Shown here piece after piece: positions 34,076 through 45,766 of a stretch of DNA of 64,000 nt. Position 1 is the stretch's first letter; every line of letters starts with the position of its first letter. Origin of the DNA: Gossypium raimondii. Lineage: Eukaryota; Streptophyta; Magnoliopsida; Malvales; Malvaceae. The translations under genes were made by a program, and so were the position numbers. The DNA is taken from the NCBI RefSeq assembly GCF_025698545.1, contig NC_068569.1, positions 48,737,218-48,801,217 of the forward strand, read 5' to 3'. The notes under the pieces were generated by a model, which was not told where the DNA came from, did not search any database, and was given only the letters and a program-made list of their open reading frames with translations.

Positions 34076-35218
34076 ATGAAGTCTTACTTGAAGGCTCAAG
34101 ATGTGTGGGACATTGTTAGTGGAGATGAACCTTCACCAGTGCCTCAAGAAGCTAACAACTTAAAGAAGTGGAAGGCCAATGTAGGCAAGGCTATGTTTAC
34201 AATTAAAACCACTATAGAGGAAAAAATAATAGAGTATATCAGAGATGCTGGCACACCAAAATAGGCATGGGACACGTTAGAAGAACTTTTCTCACGGGAA
34301 AATGACACAAGGCTATAGCTCTTAGAAAATGAATTGTTATCAATAAAGCAAGGAGATTTGGCAATCAACCAGTACTTCACCAAGGTAAAAGCCTTATGCC
34401 GTAATATTTTTGAACTTGGTTCTAGTTCCCATATTGTGGATTCTAGAATAAAAAGAATCATCGTTCATGGATTGAGATTAGAGTACAGGAGTTTTGTTGC
34501 TACAATTCAATGATGGCCAACACAACAATTGTTTGTAGATTTTGAGAATCTGTTGATGGGTCAAGATGCTTTGGCAAAACGAATGGGTGGAGTCTCAATC
34601 AAAACTGAGGATGAGACACTTTTTAGTTGAAAGAGCAAAGAAAAGCCCAGGTATAATGTTAGAAGCAAACCAAGAAAGAATGATGGCAAATCAAAAAGCC
34701 ATCATGAGAGTTCTTAATTTGGAGAAACTCAAAAGCATAACAACTACAACAACCGATCCAACTAGAGGAAGAAGTTTGATGGTGATTGCTATAATTACGG
34801 TAAAAAGGGTCACATAGCCAAAGACTATTGGTCCAAGAAGAAAGCTGTTGAGAGTAATGCACTGACATCTGAATAAGATATTCAGAGTGATGATGAGTCG
34901 GATGTTGAAGCATCCTTTGCTATGGAAGAAGAAGACTTGGCACTCTCAGTAACAACTTCCCAGAAGATTGACTACAAGAACGACTAGATTGTTGACTCTG
35001 GTTGTTTTAATCACATGACTGGTGATCGAGAAAAGCTTCAAGATGTTGCAGTGTACAAAGGAAATCGTGTGGTGGTAACGACTAACAACTTAAGGTTACC
35101 TATCACCCATGTTGGTAAGACAACTATCGTACCTCAATTTAGTTCTGATCCAATGTCAATTCAAGGTGTTTATCATGTGCCTGGCATGAAAAAAAATTAT
35201 TATCTATGGCATAGTTAA
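34076..35218 (+). pseudogene. Copia 3 gag, degenerate knuckle and protease
   Basis: 34076-34264 starts in a gag helix (YLKAQDVWDIVSG) and the reading goes on through stops to about 34510. Near 34786-34835 a zinc knuckle is recognisable, but one Cys position reads Tyr. The protease signature VDSGCFNHMTGD is at about 34990-35025, just after an in-frame stop. 35015-35218 covers the rest of the protease. Confidence 0.82.
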
Positions 35219-35383
35219 CATCTGCAAGCCACCATGTTTTGATTAGTCCACTGGGTGTAAAGGTATTCAAAAATGTTAAAGTCTCAGGAACACCAACCAT
35301 GGAAGGGAAAAGAATGGAATCTGTCTATGTGATGTCAGTAAAAACTACTTTATAGACAAAAAAAGAAGAATGAGACGACAAAT

Positions 35384-36372
35384 TTGTGGCACGCAAGGCT
35401 TGGACATGTCAGCTATCACAAGCTGAAAGTTATGATGAAGAAGTCAATACGAAAGAGTCTTTCTCAACTTGAAGTGCGAGATGATACTGTTTCTATAGCA
35501 TGTCAATTCGGTAAGGCACATCAACTACCAAATGAAAAATCTAAGTACAAAGTAAAGGCTCCATTAGAGCTAGTTTGTTCTAATGTATTTGGGCGTGTCA
35601 AGCAACCTTTAATTAGTGGGATGCACAATATGGTGACTTCTATTGATGATTCCTTAAGGTATGTGTAGGTTTTCTTTATGAAGAAAAATCAGAGACATTT
35701 GTTAAGTTTAAAGAATTTAAAGAAGTAGTTGAAGCAGAGGTTAGTAGAAAAATTTAATGCTTACGCACAGATAATGATGGGGAGTACACATCAGATGAGA
35801 TTTCTGCCTATGTGATAAATAACAAGATTCATCACCAATTCACATGTGCCAACACACCACAGCAAAACAAAGTTGTTGAGAGGAAGAATTGACATCTTGC
35901 TGAGACATGTCGAAGTATGCTTTATGCAAAAAATATACTTAGAAGGTTTTGGGCAGAGTTTATGAAGACCATTGCTCATGTCATTAACAAACTTCCAACA
36001 CCAAAGCTTGGTTTCATCTCACCATTTGAGGTACTATAGGATACTAAACCTGTTGTTGGTCATTTTCGAGTGTTTGGGTGTATTTGCTATGTATTTGTTC
36101 CAGATCATTTAAGGAGTAAGTTCGATAAGAAAGTAGTCTGGTGTGTCTTCGTTGGATATGATAACCAAAGGAAAGGATGGTGGTGTTGTGACCCTGTGAC
36201 TGATAAATGCTACACATCACGCAAGGTAGTGTTTGATGAAGCTTCTTCTTGGTGGACTCCACAACAAGTGAAGTTGCCAAATTTTGAAGTAAAAAAATAT
36301 CAACCCCGAAGGAAAATAGAGGAGCAGTTTCTTGAGATACAACTAAGTCCTATAGCTAATGAAAAAATTTAA
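35384..36372 (+). pseudogene. Copia 3 pre-integrase and integrase
   Basis: 35384-35668 gives [17 protein letters not shown] and [10 protein letters not shown], the HHCC-type region, then LVCSNVFG at the start of the core. The core carries [11 protein letters not shown] near 35767, followed by stops. 36070-36372 carries FGCICYVFVPDHLRSKFD, VGYDNQRKGW and the SRKVVFDE block. Confidence 0.87.
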
Positions 36373-36589
36373 GACAATGAGTTTGTTGAGACAAAAACAA
36401 ATCCTTGGTGAAATGGTGTTCATCAGAGGCAGAAGGCTGAAATCAATCCAGAGGGTGAAGAAACTTTGCAGCCACAACTTAGAAGAATAACTAGATTTCG
36501 AAGGCAAAATCCAAAATATGCTAATGTAGCTGTAGCAGAGCAAAAACCCTTGGTCGATCCAACAACTTATGAAGAAACGTCTTAAGGTT

Positions 36590-38109
36590 CTGAGTGGGTA
36601 AAAGCAATGGAGGAAGAGATTGCTGCATTAGAACAAAACCAGACTTGGGAGCTTGTGCCACGTCTATCAGATGTGAAACCCATATCTTGTAAATAGGTTT
36701 ATAAAATAAATTATCATCCTGATAGATCAGTTGAGAGGTGCAAGACTTGGTTAGTTGCAAGGGGATTTTCTCAAAAATATGGATTGGACTATGAAGAGAA
36801 GTTTAGTCCGGTGGCAAAGATTGTTACTGTTCGAGTTCTCTTGGCTCTTGTTGCTAGCAAAGATTGGAAGTTGTGGTAGATGGATGTGAAGAATGCATTT
36901 TTGCATGGAGAGCTAGATCGTGAAATTTACATGAATCAGCCTATTGGATTTGAGAGTGGAAGTCATCCTAGTTATGTTTGCAAGTTAAAGAAGGCATTAT
37001 ATGGGTTAAAACAATCGCCGAGAGCATGGTATGGTAAGATTGCTGAATTTTTAACTCAAGCTGGTTATGTTATGGCTCATGTAGATTCTAGACTGTTTGT
37101 CAAAGTTAGTGAAGGGAAGTTGGCAATAGTGTTGGTGTATGTGGACGGTTTGATAATCATTAGAGATAATAGTGAATAAATCCACTAAGTTAGACAAAAC
37201 TTGTCAATCAGCTTTCAGATGAAGGAGCTTGGCCAACTTAAACACTTCTTGGGGCTAGAAATTGATCATACACAAGAATGCATGTTTCTTTGTCAAGAAA
37301 AATATGCAAAAGATTTGTTACAGAAATTTGGAATGCTCAATTGCAAGACCATTACTATACCAGTGGAACCAAACACCAAGTTTTGTGCTCATGAAGGGAA
37401 AGACTTGGAAGATAGGTTGATGTATCAGCAATTTGTAGGTAGTCTCATTTAACTAACTTTAACTCGACTTGATATTTCTTATATTATTGGGGCAGCGAGT
37501 TAATATAAGCAGAATCCTAAGAAATAACACTTGGAAGCAGTTCGATGAGTTCTAAGATATGTGAAGGGTACTATTGATTATGGTCTTCTATATAAGAAAG
37601 ATAAGGTTTGCAAACTAGCTGGTTATTATGATACTGACTATGTAGGGGATCACGATAAATGTCGATCAACCACTGGCTATGTATTCAAGTTTGGTTTAGG
37701 CACAATTTCTTGGTGTAGTAAAAGACAACCAACTATATCTTTGTCAACAACAGAGGAAGAATATAGAGCAGCAACTATGGCAGCCCAAGAAAGCACATGG
37801 TTAGTGCAACTTATTGAAGATTTGCACTAAAAAGTTGATTATGCAATACCCCTCTACTGTGACAATCAGTCAGCTATCCGTTTAGCAGAAAATCCTTTGT
37901 TTCATGCAATGACCAAATATGTGGAGGTGCACTACCATTTTGTTAGGGAGAAGGTGTTACAAGAAGAAGTTGAGTTGTCCTATGTCAAGACTGATAACCA
38001 AGTTGCAGACTTGTTCACAAAAGGCTTGAGTACAACTAAGTTAGAAAAGTTTTGCTCACAGCTTGGGATTGTGAAAAGGTTTGGAGTTGGCATTGAAGGG
38101 GAGTGTTAA
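36590..38109 (+). pseudogene. Copia 3 reverse transcriptase and RNase H, with altered catalytic motif
   Basis: RT blocks run from about 36600 (KAMEEEIAALEQNQTWELV), through YGLDYEEKFSPVAK near 36780, to 36880-37179 ([29 protein letters not shown]). The catalytic motif reads YVDG instead of YVDD near 37138-37149. 37201-37452 gives LKHFLGLEID. 37561-37830 and 37897-38109 carry RNase H blocks ([19 protein letters not shown]). The final stop TAA lies inside the 3' LTR. Confidence 0.88.
38095..38103 (+). promoter_or_regulatory. Polypurine tract of copia 3, inside the pol coding sequence
   Basis: GAAGGGGAG directly before the LTR. It encodes the residues EGE of the last pol codons. Confidence 0.8.
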
Positions 38110-38428
38110 AGTTCACCACCGACTTAGTTAGTGGCCTAAAATCTTGGGCATATCAACAGATGAAATATTCAACTTAGTTTTAATAAAGTTGTTGAATGGT
38201 TAGCTAAAACCATGGTTTAAATATCTGATTATGATTTTGCTTCTGAGTTATCCTATTTTTTAGCTAAAGTTGTTGTAGTTTCAACCTATATAAACGATGT
38301 AAATCAGTGAATAAAAAGTGTCTTGAGTTCTTGTTTTTCATTGAGTCTTTGTATACAATTCATAAAGTGTTATTGAGTGAGTTTTTTTTTGGTTTTTTCT
38401 ACAGAAAATCTTTTGATTTAGTTTAACA
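38104..38428 (+). repeat. 3' LTR of copia 3
   Basis: 325 bp, TGTTAAAGTT...AGTTTAACA, aligning with 33662-33968. It is followed by the target duplication CAGAA. Confidence 0.92.
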
Positions 38429-38433
38429 CAGAA

Positions 38434-39880
38434 TTGATCCTACTTAACTACTATATTTGATGATAGGTCAATATACCAATTAGGGTCATATGTGCATTTT
38501 TGTATGGGTTTGATATAGAGTTGGAGTTTTGTCAATTTATTCAATGCTTTAACATTTGTTGTAGATTATCAAATATACACCGTCTCTTTAGAGACTATTT
38601 TAGTATGGTGGAGAGATGTATATAGTACCTTTGGGCCTTACATTTATGTTTTTTCGGTGTGGTGTAATTTACACTCACATGGGTTGTCTTGGTGTGGTGG
38701 TGGTTAACTGTGTGTCCAGGACCATTTTTCTAAAGTTTCTTAGGGCGATAAAGTTTACATGGATATGAGATACCGATCGATGAAAATGAATTGAAATGTT
38801 GAGTTGTGAACTTAAAAGTAAAGTTAATTGTTTTACATGTATGTGCATTTGTATGAAAGTTATCTTCTGATTTGTTTTAAATGAGGAACACGTTTAACAA
38901 GTCACTTTTGAAATACGCTATATGTCAATTGATATGAAGGCACCCATGCTTAACTTGTTTTGTATATTCTTTGTATGTCTTGTAAATTCCACTTGAACTT
39001 ATTAAGTATTATATGCTTACACAACATTATTTTTGTGCCCAAAATATCGACTTGTGAATTCCCGAAACCCTACTCTAGATGGACATCAACACTATCATCA
39101 ACGTTATCAAGAGTTAGAAACTAAAGTACTTATAGCCAATGGCACGTGCCTAAGGTGTCTATATGCATCAAGATGTTGGTTTTATATGTTATTTGGTACT
39201 TGATGACCTATTCTGTTTTGGTTGAGCTAGGAGGCTCACTTGATACCATTACCATGAGATAATGAGCACCCTTTTGCATTCATGCTCATAGCTCTTTAAG
39301 CTTTGATTTTTTGAGCATAGAACTCATTTTCAATGGCTCTATATATGCCTTAATATGATAGCCATATTTTATGAATGGTTGATGGAAAATGATTTATTTT
39401 GAATATATTTTATGAAGAGATTAACCATATTTTATGTTTACCATGATTGGTGGTATTCCTGTAGTTTTTTTTTTAATGTTTTAAACTTGATTTTTGAGTC
39501 TCTAAATCTAAGTTTTGATATTAAGCTTTTTTTGTGTCAACATAGGAGAGTTTTAAGTTCAATTTTTTTCTCCAATGGTAAGTTTCAATACCTGAACCTT
39601 ATAGTATTGCAACGAGACAGGATGTCAAAGTCCATACTAGCAGAGAGAAGTATCGGTACTTCTCCCAAGTTGTAGTGATGTCACAGTGCTTACACCTACA
39701 AAAGTGTGTTTTTAAGTTCCAAAATTGATTTGAAGGTTCATGACCTCTTTTATAGCCAAGATGAGTTAGGACATATCATAAATTGTTTTTAAAGCCTCCA
39801 ATAGGTCTAAAAGTTATTCTAATGGTTTAAAAAATAAATAAAATTTATTTTTAAAATTATTTCAAGGTTTTTCACTTATA
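38434..39880. other. Intergenic DNA between copia 3 and the cluster, no gene recognised
   Basis: It contains words such as TGTGTCCAGGACC near 38712 that look like decayed retroelement sequence, but no terminal structure or domain could be confirmed. The frame 39412-39675 shows no recognisable content. Confidence 0.35.
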
Positions 39881-39881
39881 C

Positions 39882-40255
39882 ATGTTTTGGTGGCATTTCT
39901 CATCCGTACCAGTAGACAAGACGGGTGAGAGGCTATCCATTCTAATTCATAATCATACAAGGGCAATGATGGATGTGTGTACCTTAAGCGCCATCTCTCT
40001 TTCTTATGCATTCGTAGCAGAAGCTTATACTGTCTTTCGTGCTTTGCTTTTTGCCCTGGACATGGGTTTTCAGAACATAAAATTAGAAGGAGATAGTTTG
40101 ACTATTATTTGAAAGTTAGAAAGTAATGACTTTGGCCGTTCACTTATCTGTGCTCCCATTGTTGATGGAAAGCGGCTCATGTCCAGCTTCCATTCTTGCA
40201 CCTTTTTCCATGTTGATAGAGAAGCTAATCAAGCAAATAGTTGTTCCCATACATA
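39882..40255 (+). pseudogene. LINE-type RNase H fragment next to protease copy B
   Basis: The frame gives AEAYTVFRALLFALDMGFQ, IKLEGDSLTII and, after a stop, FFHVDREANQAN, the C-terminal half of a plant RVT_3/RNase H domain. Its last bases (ATACATAACTATCAA near 40250) recur near 51458 beside copy C. The duplicated block that contains B and C therefore began within or just after this fragment. Confidence 0.7.
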
Positions 40256-40304
40256 ACTATCAAACTTTTGCTACATTGCCACTTTGATTTGCTTTTGGAA
40301 GCTT

Positions 40305-40481
40305 TCTTTTTAATAAATAATCATTTATTCATTATAATGATAAAAAATTGCCATGAGTACAAGGCTGATAATTCCAAATAAACCATAGATATCAATGCCA
40401 AATGAAAGGGAAAAAAAGTACGACATATATTTTAGACCATTTGACACGACTAGCTAATTATAGTAACTGGCCTATATGAAC
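40305..40481 (-). other. 3' flank of copy B, paralogous to that of copy C
   Basis: The segment with TTAATAAATAATCATTTATTCATTAT and CCATTTGACACG aligns with 51480-51659 beside copy C at high identity. Copy A lacks it. It is the probable 3' UTR and polyadenylation region of the B/C lineage. Confidence 0.7.
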
Positions 40482-41560
40482 TTATGCAATTGGGTACGAA
40501 GCTTTCATGGCAATACCGCATAAGCCACCTTTCATATTCACATTCCTTTGGATCTTCATATACCCATTTTCACCCCAGGTTTCACCCCATGAATTCTTAA
40601 TAAAAAAATAGTTTAAACCTTCTTCACTTGTCCCATATCCAACAATAGTGACTGCATGGGTGAGAGAATTTTCATAATCTCCTTTAAACACTCCACCATT
40701 GTAAAAATGAAAGTCTCATCCATGGCCTTCAAGTGCAACCGATACCGGTTGATTCTTGACGGCTTTAAGCAATGCTTTTTTGTCGTTTTTAGGCACCATT
40801 TGATAGCCACTGATGGTGGCAACTTTGTTTATCTGTGTGTCACAAGTTTCTTGCATTTGTTGATATGGGTAGCTTTCTTCAGAGGTTATTCCTTGGTTTG
40901 GGCTAATGTAATCGAAAGCATTCATCATCCATCCTCCTTTGCAATCTTGGTTTCCTCCATTTGTGCTGCAATCCAATAGTTGTTGCTCAGAAAATGAGAT
41001 TAATTTACTAGTTTTGATTTTGATTAACCCTTCAACGGCTGCCATTGCTGAAAATGCCCAACAACATCCTGGAAAGTAAACCAAGAAATAACCCTTTTCT
41101 AGTATTAGTGAATAAATAAATAAATGCTTGGTGAAACAATATATATCTAATTATTTTAAACTTTTAAATGATTTTGTGTGTCAAGTTAACTAAAAACCAA
41201 TTCAATTATGAAATTATTAAAATATTTAACATCAATTCACTCAAGAATTTAAGGGTTTATATATATATATCAAGACTGATCACATCGACCCTGAAACTTG
41301 ATAGGAGTGACAGCATTTTGGTCCCTCTAATGAAAGTTTATCGGAGCGTTTGAGTAGTTTTCATACATAAACGATGTTGATTCAGACATTGTGAGATTGT
41401 TTACATCTTGTATCCGGTGTGAGTTGCAATGAATTCATCCTGTGTCATGTCTGCAAATTTATTGAGGCCTAACTTAAAACTCCTATTTCTGCCATTGTTA
41501 AAGTTCTCAATGTATTCCAAGTTCTCCTTAAATATATTAATACATTTCTCCTTATATGTT
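40482..41560 (-). pseudogene. SAG39-like cysteine protease, copy B, multiply broken
   Basis: Exon 2 (41068-40482) is 587 bp like the other copies and keeps CCWAFSA, LTHAVTIVGYG and IKNSWGETWG. It has a TGA at 40716-40718 where copy C has CGA. The splice donor has AT instead of GT (41280-41279). Exon 1 survives only from 41560 to 41281 and contains a TAG in place of the Trp codon of FDWRDQ, a TAA after GYKM and a one-base deletion. The leader and first half of the propeptide are gone, joined directly to sequence that in the copy C region lies 3 kb upstream. It is closest to copy C, with which it shares its 3' flank. Confidence 0.92.
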
Positions 41561-41565
41561 AATTT

Positions 41566-41885
41566 CTAAGTTAACAGTAAGAGCAACTAAAATATTTAAT
41601 TTCAAAAGTTGTGTGATCAAGTAAAAAAAAATAGTTTAGTGACCAAAATAGAAGGAACTAAATAATTGGGTGACTATTCTTATACTTTATCCAATTTGTT
41701 ATTATGCCAATAAAATGGCTATGAGCACTCCATTAGTGATTTAACTATGGAGTAACTAAAATATCAAATTTTGGTAACCTTAGTGAAAAATAGAATATTT
41801 TACACTTAGATGATCAAAATAGAAACATATTAATAGTTGAGTGGCTAGTTGTGTAGTTTCCGTTAATTATATTTAGTAGGCTTTT
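41566..41885. repeat. Segment paralogous to 55700-56024, left part, next to copy B
   Basis: Shared blocks include TTCTTATACTTTATCCAATT and TTGTTATTATGC and, at the end, TTTAGTAGGCTTTT. The matching right part is at 50801-51060, after the LINE. In the copy C block the segment is continuous, so it is distal upstream DNA of the duplicated gene unit. Confidence 0.8.
41869..41885. repeat. 17-bp target site duplication of the twin-primed LINE, left copy
   Basis: ATATTTAGTAGGCTTTT occurs here and at 50801-50817, directly outside the LINE on both sides. The paralogous empty site near 56008-56024 has a single closely similar copy. Confidence 0.93.
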
Positions 41886-41886
41886 T

Positions 41887-42560
41887 CCACTTAATCTTAG
41901 CCGTCTTCTTTTTACCATTCATACTCCCCCAAAGAAAATCCCTCCTTATCTTGTTGATCTTTTTAATTACCGTCGCCAGAGCTTGAAATAATAACATGAA
42001 ATAAATTGGTAAAGATGACAAACAACATTGGTTAACACTAATTTTGCTGCCCATGAGAGCGTACGACGTTTCCACCCTCGATAATTTCTTTTTAAATCTC
42101 TCTACAATAGGGTCTCAAGTGGCTACTCTCCTCGGATCTGCTCCCAATGGAATCCCCAAGTAATTGAAAGGCAAAGACCCTATGTTGCACTTACATATTG
42201 CTGCCATCCGATATAATATTTCTTCATTTACATCGAACCCCACTAGGCAAGATTCTTTGAAATTGATACTAAGACCCGAAAAGATCTCAAAACATAGTAT
42301 AATATACTTCGCTTTGCTCACCTCCTTTCCATCTACTCTTAAGAATAGTATAGTGTCGTCCGTGAATTGTAAATGAGCAAAATTCTGTCCAAGAATAACA
42401 TCTTGAAAGCCTTCAATTAGCCCCAACTCCACAGCTTTATCCATTGCCAAATGAAGCATTTTCGTCACAAATAAATAAGAATGGGGATAGCAGATCTCCT
42501 TGACGAAGACCACTGCAAAATCTAAATTTGTTTGTGGTTGACCCGTTGATAATTACTGTT
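41887..42560 (-). pseudogene. LINE RT core and C-terminal part, inverted segment
   Basis: 42115-42513 contains the FTDDTILFL catalytic motif region (HLQFTDDT, with Thr before the Asp pair) and LNYLGIPLG. A GLRQGDLLSPF block is readable just upstream, near 42490, across a frame change. 41887-42075 gives QCCLSSLPIYFMLLF and KINKIRRDFLWG, the thumb region, ending KIKW at the inversion point. Confidence 0.85.
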
Positions 42561-42568
42561 GTCATAAT

Positions 42569-45308
42569 GTTGCCTACATAAGAGTACGGTGGCCTAGTAA
42601 GCAAAGCTAGACACGAAGGACCTAAATTAAAATAGAGTCGCCACTAACCAATTAGGGCAAGGTTGGTAAGTCACCTATCGTCTAAAAATCTAGAATTAAT
42701 ACTTTAGAAAAAATCCTAAAAGTCTAGACTCGATCTCATCACCAAATTTTGGGTTCGAGAGTACGGTTACGTATGGGGAAAGCTATAGCATCCCCACAAC
42801 GCCTATCCGGGGATAATCCTACGGGGTCATAAAACCTAGAATTTTTTTTTACTTAAGCTTATTAATGTCTTAATCTCGGCTAAAATCTTATGGAAATTTT
42901 AAATAAAAACTCTAAAGAAAATGCCTCCGGTTTACTTGTAACTGGATTAAGATGTGTTCACCAAACTTATCTAATTTGAAACTTAAATGAGAGATTTTTA
43001 ATTTTAACGGGAACCCTAAAGGATACCTAAATAATTTTAGTAAAATACCTTTAATTTCTAAAATTAATTCTATGTTAGAATTCTAAAAAACAACCTAGAA
43101 ATTATCAATAAAATAAGAGAAATATTAAAATTTGTCTACAACTTATTTGGTCTTTTATTATTATTTAAAAGATTTAATTAATAACATTGAACCTATCAAG
43201 ATCTTACGAAAGTATCCTATGCGGGTTTATGATCTATCTTACTTTAAATTCTTGATCTAAGATTTAAGTTCATCAAAATCCTAAAATAATATATCTTAAA
43301 TAACATTTATTAGCTTACTTAAAAGTTTCTAAAATAAAATACTTAGAAAGACCTACTCTCGATTTATAATTCACCTACAAAAATCTTTAATTTTAATCTT
43401 GAATAAAGTCCTAAAGAATATTTACATATTAATTTAAGATTCTAAAGAGGAATCCTATACGATATTTAAAACTAGTTTAAAACCCTAAAAAATTCTACAT
43501 ATGATTTATAATTTTCTAGGGTAAATGGTGGATAAGATCTTAAGGACTAACCTAAATCCAAATGTAAAAACCTTATGGTTTCATTAAAATGTAACACCTA
43601 TTTAACTAACTTCATGTCAACAATTATAGGATGGAAAAATGACCTAAAGTTTCCTCTTTTAAAATGAATAGTAATAAAATAGGAAAATCAATTAAATTGG
43701 CTAAAGTTAATGAAAAGTTAAAACTCTTTCAAAATGACAATAATGAAAAGAAAGATTAAATAAATGAAATAAATAAGACCTTAACATGATGATAGTAATA
43801 ATAACAATAATGCACCTTATTCATAATACAATAAAAGAATCAAGGTAACATAAACAAATAATATTAAAATGTATGTAAGGGAATGTGTAAAAAGTAAATA
43901 TAAATTAGACATGAAAATAAATAAAAACGAAATAAGAATAAATAAAAATTATACAAGGGTGAATAAATATAAAACATTAAAATAAAGTGCATAATTGTCA
44001 TTAAATATATAAGGTATAAATGCAACTGAAAGGGAAGATATAAGTGTAAATAATATATTAAAGATGGAAACAAAATGACATAGCTTGATTTTGAGACTAA
44101 AAGATAAAAAATGTGGAAGACAAAGGACTGATGTAGCAACTAATTTGCTTCTAATTTTTAAATTTCAGATTAAATTGAATGTTTGAAAAATAAAAGGGTT
44201 ACGGGTGTAAATATGCCAAAGAGTGAGGGAGGTGCTGCAAAAAATAGAGTATTTTTGTAAACTTAAAAAGTAAGGGGTGACAATAAATTACCCATTTTTG
44301 GCACCTATAAATGAAAAAAAAAACTATTCATTCTTTCATTTTAACCTCATTTTTTTCAAAAAAAAAAAAATCTTCCTCTTTCTCTTCCTCCGTATATGTT
44401 GGCCATGGCTCTACCACCGGAGAGCCCAACGGCTCTCCGGCCTCTGGTGGTGGAGTTGCCGCTTACGGTGGTCGGGATTTTTTTTCAAAAATAAAGTTTT
44501 CTTTTAAAAAATCACCACTTTTCTTAAAACTCGAAACTTTGTTTCAAAATAGTTGAAGAAAATCAAAACTTTGTTTTAAAAATTTAAACTTTTCCTTTAA
44601 AATGACTAAAACATAGATTTTATTTAAAAATTTAAACTTTCTTTTTTTAAAAAACCACTATTTTCTTAAAGTTCAAAGCTTTTATTTTGAAATAGTTGAA
44701 AAAATATTTTTTTAAAAGTTTAAACTTTCCTTTTAAAAGGACTAAAAACATATTTTTATTTTTAAAATCTAAACTTTCTTTTAAAAAAAATTCAAAACAT
44801 TTCTCAAGATCCAACCTTTTTTTAAAAGAAACCTTTATTTTAAAAATGGGAGGGAAAAAACGAGATTTTTAGGGGCTCCTAGGGGCGGAGGACCAATGGT
44901 CCGGTGACGTCCCCTTCATCGGAACCCAAAACCCGATCCCTCATAACATATCTATGGCCAAAAAGGAAGATAGAAGAAAAAAAAAAGAAATAGAATGCTT
45001 GTTGTTGTTGTTTTTACCTTTTTTTTAGAACAAAAATATGAAAAGCCTTCCCCTTTTTTCATTTCATTTCATATTTATATATTATTTTTTAATCTTGCTT
45101 ATTTGTTAAAAATGATGATAATAATAATATTTATTAATAATAATAGTAGTAGTGATGATAATAATAGTTTGGGCCCTTGACAGGCCCAAAAAGGAAAGAA
45201 AAAAAAACAGTCTCAAATTGACCAAATTTAAGTGGGCTTCGAACGCCCAAGAGAGAACAAAAATTTAAATAGGCCTCTAATTGGACTCGGACAAAATGGG
45301 TGTCTACA
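42569..45308 (+). mobile_element. LTR-like repeat with conserved head sequence, copy 3, nested in the LINE
   Basis: Near 42630 it carries AGAGTCGCCACTAACC, then GGTTCGAGAGTACGGTTACG near 42760 and AGCATCCCCACAACGCC near 42788, the same ordered blocks as copies 1 and 2. A TATA-like CACCTATAAATG lies near 44302. Its right end is GGGTGTCTACA at 45308. Both outer sides read as LINE RT (VIINGS on the left, MECVSTVRA on the right). The exact left end and target duplication are uncertain by about 30 bp. Confidence 0.65.
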
Positions 45309-45766
45309 CCTATTGCTCTCACTGTAGATACGCACTCCATTATCCATCCTATTCATTTTCACCAAATCCCATCTTGAATAAAACCAACTACAAAAAATCC
45401 CACCGAACACAATCATATGCTTTAGAAAAATCCAATTTCAAGATCAAATTGCCCCCTTCCATCTTTCTTCTTAATCGAGTGGATTATTTCCTTTGCTATT
45501 AAAATTCCATCAAATATTTGTCTTCCTTTGATGAAAGCACATTGAGTATCGCTCACCACCTCTCTGACGACCTCCCTTATCCTTTGAGACAATACCTTTG
45601 CCACTATCTTATACAAAGAGCTCACTAAACAAATTGGCCTAAAATAAGATATTTCGATTGAATTGTTAGTCTTGGGTATGAGTGTGACAAATGATGAATT
45701 AATAGTCCTCTCAAGCTTTTTGGATATAAAAACATCTATCATCAATAAAGATCTTCCTTGTAACAC
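45309..45766 (-). pseudogene. LINE RT N-terminal part, inverted segment
   Basis: 45422-45766 gives [52 protein letters not shown], the early RT blocks. 45309-45420 in other frames gives WIMECVSTVRA. It is interrupted on the right by the element at 45759. Confidence 0.87.

Larger units (their letters stand above)
33662..38428 (+). mobile_element. Ty1/copia LTR retrotransposon 3, heavily decayed
   Basis: It has LTRs of about 307 bp (33662-33968) and 325 bp (38104-38428), with target duplications CAGAA at 33657-33661 and 38429-38433. Plus-strand gag-pol in copia order lies between. The LTRs differ by many substitutions and by an insertion of about 15 bp in the 3' copy, so it is old. At least a dozen stops interrupt pol. 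Confidence 0.95.

Noticed and set aside
41560..41885. The repeat beside copy B as a MITE that disrupted exon 1
   Set aside because: It matches distal upstream DNA of copy C in the same order and orientation, so a deletion in copy B explains the junction without a new insertion.
42569..42600. A 5-bp target duplication CCTAC/CCTAT for the nested element ending at 45308
   Set aside because: The candidate words do not sit next to a TG start on the left, and the LINE reading does not close cleanly, so the left boundary is left open.
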